A stretch of 19,588 bases of DNA from Bremia lactucae (taxonomy: Eukaryota > Oomycota > Peronosporomycetes > Peronosporales > Peronosporaceae). Location of the stretch: assembly GCF_004359215.1 (NCBI RefSeq), contig NW_027152029.1, positions 1,157,950 to 1,177,537 on the forward strand, given 5' to 3'. Each line of letters starts with the position of its first letter. Within the stretch, counting starts at the first letter, position 1. Under the pieces are notes generated by a model. It was not told where the DNA came from. It saw nothing but the letters and a program-made list of their open reading frames with translations, and did not search any database. Both the position numbers and the translations under genes were made by a program. Shown here in pieces: positions 17,645-19,588 of the stretch.

Positions 17645-18466
17645 TATTGCATCTAAACTTTTTAAGTTTCTTAAAAGCAATAAATTTTAGAATCGCACGT
17701 TTGTTAATGTACCGATGTAAAGATAAAATTTCAAGGTTTCACAAAGAGAAATATAACTTTGCAGAAGTCATAGAAAAAACGGTTTGCCTAGCATACTATG
17801 TAGCTGCAGGACGTTTCGGGACACTTTTTATCCAAAGCGTCCCGTGCCATTTTAAGGCTTCGCAGTGTTCGGTAAGAGTTGAATGCCTTCTAAAGGCACA
17901 TACTCTTGAGCACTAGCTGCCGTGTGATTCTACGAAGCTTTAGACTCTTGAACCAGGTTTAGACTGCTCTGCAAGCTCTTACGACTCTCCGAGTTGTTAC
18001 TTTATACATTTACTCAGAACTTTATATATTAACTTAGAACTAAGTGGCTCTTTGAGCCGATAAGTCTTCCCCCGACTTAACGAGCTAGGTAGCTCCGCAA
18101 CACTTTGCAGCACTTGTAGTCAATCTACGCCTCAGTCTGGACATTCTGTTCCTCCGTGGGAATGGAATCGCTAACGAACCTTTCGGAAGCTGAACGGTTT
18201 GCTTACATAAGCTGAAAACTTTAGTTGGGGACAACAGATGGACGTAATTTCTGTCTCAGGAGCCAAGAGTTCTTGGTCCGCGGCTTAAAGGTTTTTTTTA
18301 ATGCAATTTCAGCCCTCCCTATTTAAACAATTTTATGACCCTTTGCAGCATATATGTTTAATCGGTACATCCCCGTTCCTGGTGTTGAGCTAAGGGCTTG
18401 CCCTCTTGTCTTGAGGGCTAAGGCATATGAGGGCAAGGGAGAAGAAAATCTTTTTCTTGGGTTGGA
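17645..18466. other. Unassigned region, AT-rich then hairpin-rich, about 0.8 kb
   Basis: One 89-codon plus frame (17647-17916) shows no recognisable domain. From about 17860 the sequence carries short inverted repeats like those of elements A-C: 17874-17907 (AAGAGT arms around a nested TGCCTT/AAGGCA stem), 18032-18045, 18046-18058, 18061-18079, 18082-18095, 18263-18276 and 18397-18437 (CTTGCCCTC with GAGGGCAAG). It may be part of a related retroelement into which element C inserted. No LTR ends could be fixed. Confidence 0.4.
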
Positions 18467-18933
18467 TGTAAAGGGGTGTATTGTTACAGGAAATTAACAC
18501 TTAAAGGTTCTTAATTTTTTTTAATTATTATTTTTTTAATTAATATATTATCTTAAAGGTAGAGAATATTTGGGGGATATTACTTTACATGGTAATACTC
18601 TAAAAGCTTATCCATTGGTAGATATATACCATTAAATATACTTTTTTCGCGGTCCAGTCAGCGCTGAATGCGCGCAAAGAAAAAGACAGATAAGACTTTT
18701 AGTCATATTTTGTATTAGTTTATAATTAAGTTAGTATTAAATAGATAGACAAGAAGAACTAAATTATATATTAATACAGTTTTTTAATTAACCCTCTTAT
18801 AAGCAAGTGTTTTAAAGAGTGTCTTCCTCTGCACGTACTAGAGTACGCGAAGTGACATGAGGCACCACTCGCACTGAGGCAGTGCGAAGTGGACTTGTAC
18901 TGAAGCAGTACAAGTCGGCAGTGCCCCGTTTTG
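18467..18933 (+). repeat. 5' LTR of element C (about 467 bp)
   Basis: Begins TGTAAAGGGG and aligns along its length to the A and B LTRs (shared TTAACACTTAAAGGTT, CTTCCTCTGCACGTAC, GTACAAGTC). Stems are kept with changed bases or loops, for example CGCACTG with CAGTGCG at 18870-18886. Confidence 0.88.
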
Positions 18934-18983
18934 CCTGGTGTTACTTTGTAGTCCGTCCAAAGACCACAGTTCCATCATCTAAC

Positions 18984-19127
18984 ATGGGCATCTCAGATGA
19001 TAGTGGGAATACGCATCATGTTTCCCGTGATAGCAACTCCTTTCTAAATGACATAGGAATCTGCGTTGTGGTAGAATCAAGCAGATCTGTGTATTGTCAC
19101 AGAGGACGAATACGTAACCGATATTAG
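18984..19127 (+). pseudogene. Gag N-terminal remnant of element C
   Basis: ATG at 18984, 47 codons to a stop at 19125-19127. The first ~24 residues match the gag start of element B; after FLNDIG the similarity is lost. The start codon sits in the loop of a 7-bp stem (18974-18980 with 18995-19001). Confidence 0.7.
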
Positions 19128-19159
19128 GTCAGCGGTAATTTTTGCAGAGATTGAACGGG

Positions 19160-19335
19160 TTTTCATTTGAAGTTAAAGCCCCTACTGGACATAAATCTAC
19201 TAAATTACCAGAAAATTCTGAATTAAAATTTTTTGGATAATAGAAATTAATCTCGGTATTACCACCCCTACCGGTTGTACCTAGGTCATCAACTCCACAG
19301 ATTTCATTAGCAAATCTTACACATCGAGTACACTC
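19160..19335 (-). pseudogene. nad11: Mitochondrial nad11 fragment (NUMT) inside element C
   Basis: Reading the minus strand, about 57 codons match the iron-sulfur region of NADH dehydrogenase subunit 11 (the 75-kDa complex I subunit): [20 protein letters not shown], then TGRGGNTEI, then [17 protein letters not shown], with the cysteine and Gly-rich motifs intact. The part is AT-rich with A/T-ending codons, unlike the neighbouring sequence, as expected for mitochondrial DNA; oomycetes encode nad11 in the mitochondrion. Both edges pass into unrelated sequence, so no full gene is present. Boundaries are approximate. A nuclear-encoded subunit is much less likely, given the truncation and position between gag and reverse transcriptase. 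Confidence 0.85.
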
Positions 19336-19375
19336 ATCGATGGACGAAAGTAGTGGCCACTGCCTCGTGAACAAG

Positions 19376-19588
19376 TCTTGCGATCGATAAATGCTTTATC
19401 GATCGATTAAAAGCGGGCCATGTGTGGGAGTCAACCTCCCCACATAGCTCTCTGACCTTCTGTGTGCGAAAGGCCACAGGAGGGTGGCGGATAGTGCACG
19501 CATTCAATAAACTGAATGCTGCAACGGTACCGGCTCAAACGCCGATACCTAGAAAAGACGTAATCATAGATGGTATGTCTAAGAGTAC
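19376..19588 (+). pseudogene. Ty3/gypsy reverse transcriptase, N-terminal part (runs off window)
   Basis: The plus frame reads DRLKAGHVWESTSPHSSLTF, CVRKATGGWRIVHAFNKLNA and ATVPAQTPIPRKDVIIDGMS. This is the first conserved part of gypsy-type reverse transcriptase (fingers region with K.GGWR, the N-K-L-N motif and P-x-P-R). The catalytic YxDD box lies beyond the edge. A stop lies just upstream in frame and the start of pol is absent, so this copy is not functional. It establishes that the LTR family is Ty3/gypsy-like. Confidence 0.85.
19381..19549. repeat. Hairpins within the reverse transcriptase region of element C
   Basis: 19381-19405 has 11-bp arms (CGATCGATAAA with TTTATCGATCG, loop TGC). 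19423-19444 has a GTGTGGGAG-type arm with one bulge. 19500-19519 has 7-bp arms (GCATTCA with TGAATGC). 19526-19549 has 9-bp arms with one mismatch (GGTACCGGC with GCCGATACC). The stems overlie a conserved protein-coding region. Confidence 0.88.

Larger units (their letters stand above)
18467..19588 (+). mobile_element. LTR retrotransposon element C, 5' part, with mitochondrial insert (runs off right edge)
   Basis: 5' LTR (18467-18933), primer-binding site, gag start (18984), then only ~320 bp later the reverse transcriptase. Most of gag and protease is therefore missing, and a fragment of mitochondrial nad11 occupies the gap. The LTR is clearly older or from a different subfamily than those of A and B: substitutions throughout, an extra T-rich stretch near 18520-18540, and a decayed 3' terminus (CCCCGTTTTG instead of CCCCGTTACA). 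Confidence 0.85.

Overview
The window looks like nuclear DNA of an oomycete, most likely a Peronosporales species (Phytophthora or a downy mildew). The signs are compact genes with short introns (62-245 bp), a secreted cysteine-containing protein of oomycete style, a FAR1/Mutator-type transposon, Ty3/gypsy-type LTR elements, and an insert of mitochondrial nad11, a gene that oomycetes keep in the mitochondrion. The species itself cannot be read from the sequence.

Layout. (1) 1-1381: the 3' end of an LTR retrotransposon ('element A', + orientation), with a long antisense ORF before its polypurine tract and 3' LTR. (2) 1654-2669 (+): a two-exon GAMT-like methyltransferase. (3) 2670-4361: no supported gene. 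(4) 4362-6155 (+): a 597-aa secreted protein of unknown function. (5) 6156-7320: non-coding, with a 49-bp tandem duplication. (6) 8183-7321 (-): ribosomal protein eL13, with a GC-AG intron. (7) 8535-13876 (+): a five-exon SAC3/GANP-type mRNA-export protein of 1639 aa, divergent from eL13 across about 350 bp. (8) 13938-17636: a decayed Mutator-like element (MULE) with ~135-bp terminal inverted repeats and a matching 8-bp flank, inserted just beyond the SAC3 stop codon. A second copy of the LTR element ('element B', 14385-15832, containing an assembly gap) is nested in it. (9) 17645-18466: unassigned, hairpin-rich sequence. (10) 18467-19588: a third copy ('element C'), with 5' LTR, gag start, a fragment of mitochondrial nad11, then reverse transcriptase running off the edge.

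The cellular genes are housekeeping-type (eL13, mRNA export, methyltransferase) plus one secreted protein, and show no functional cluster. The mobile DNA is more unusual. The LTR family is tiled with short perfect inverted repeats (7-11 bp arms, 3-10 nt loops), often back to back, through gag, reverse transcriptase, the antisense-ORF region and the LTR. This goes far beyond chance, and at least one LTR stem shows a paired compensatory change between copies. I regard this hairpin tiling, together with the antisense ORF, as the best candidate here for something undescribed. All splice models and family calls were made by eye from the sequence; no search was run.
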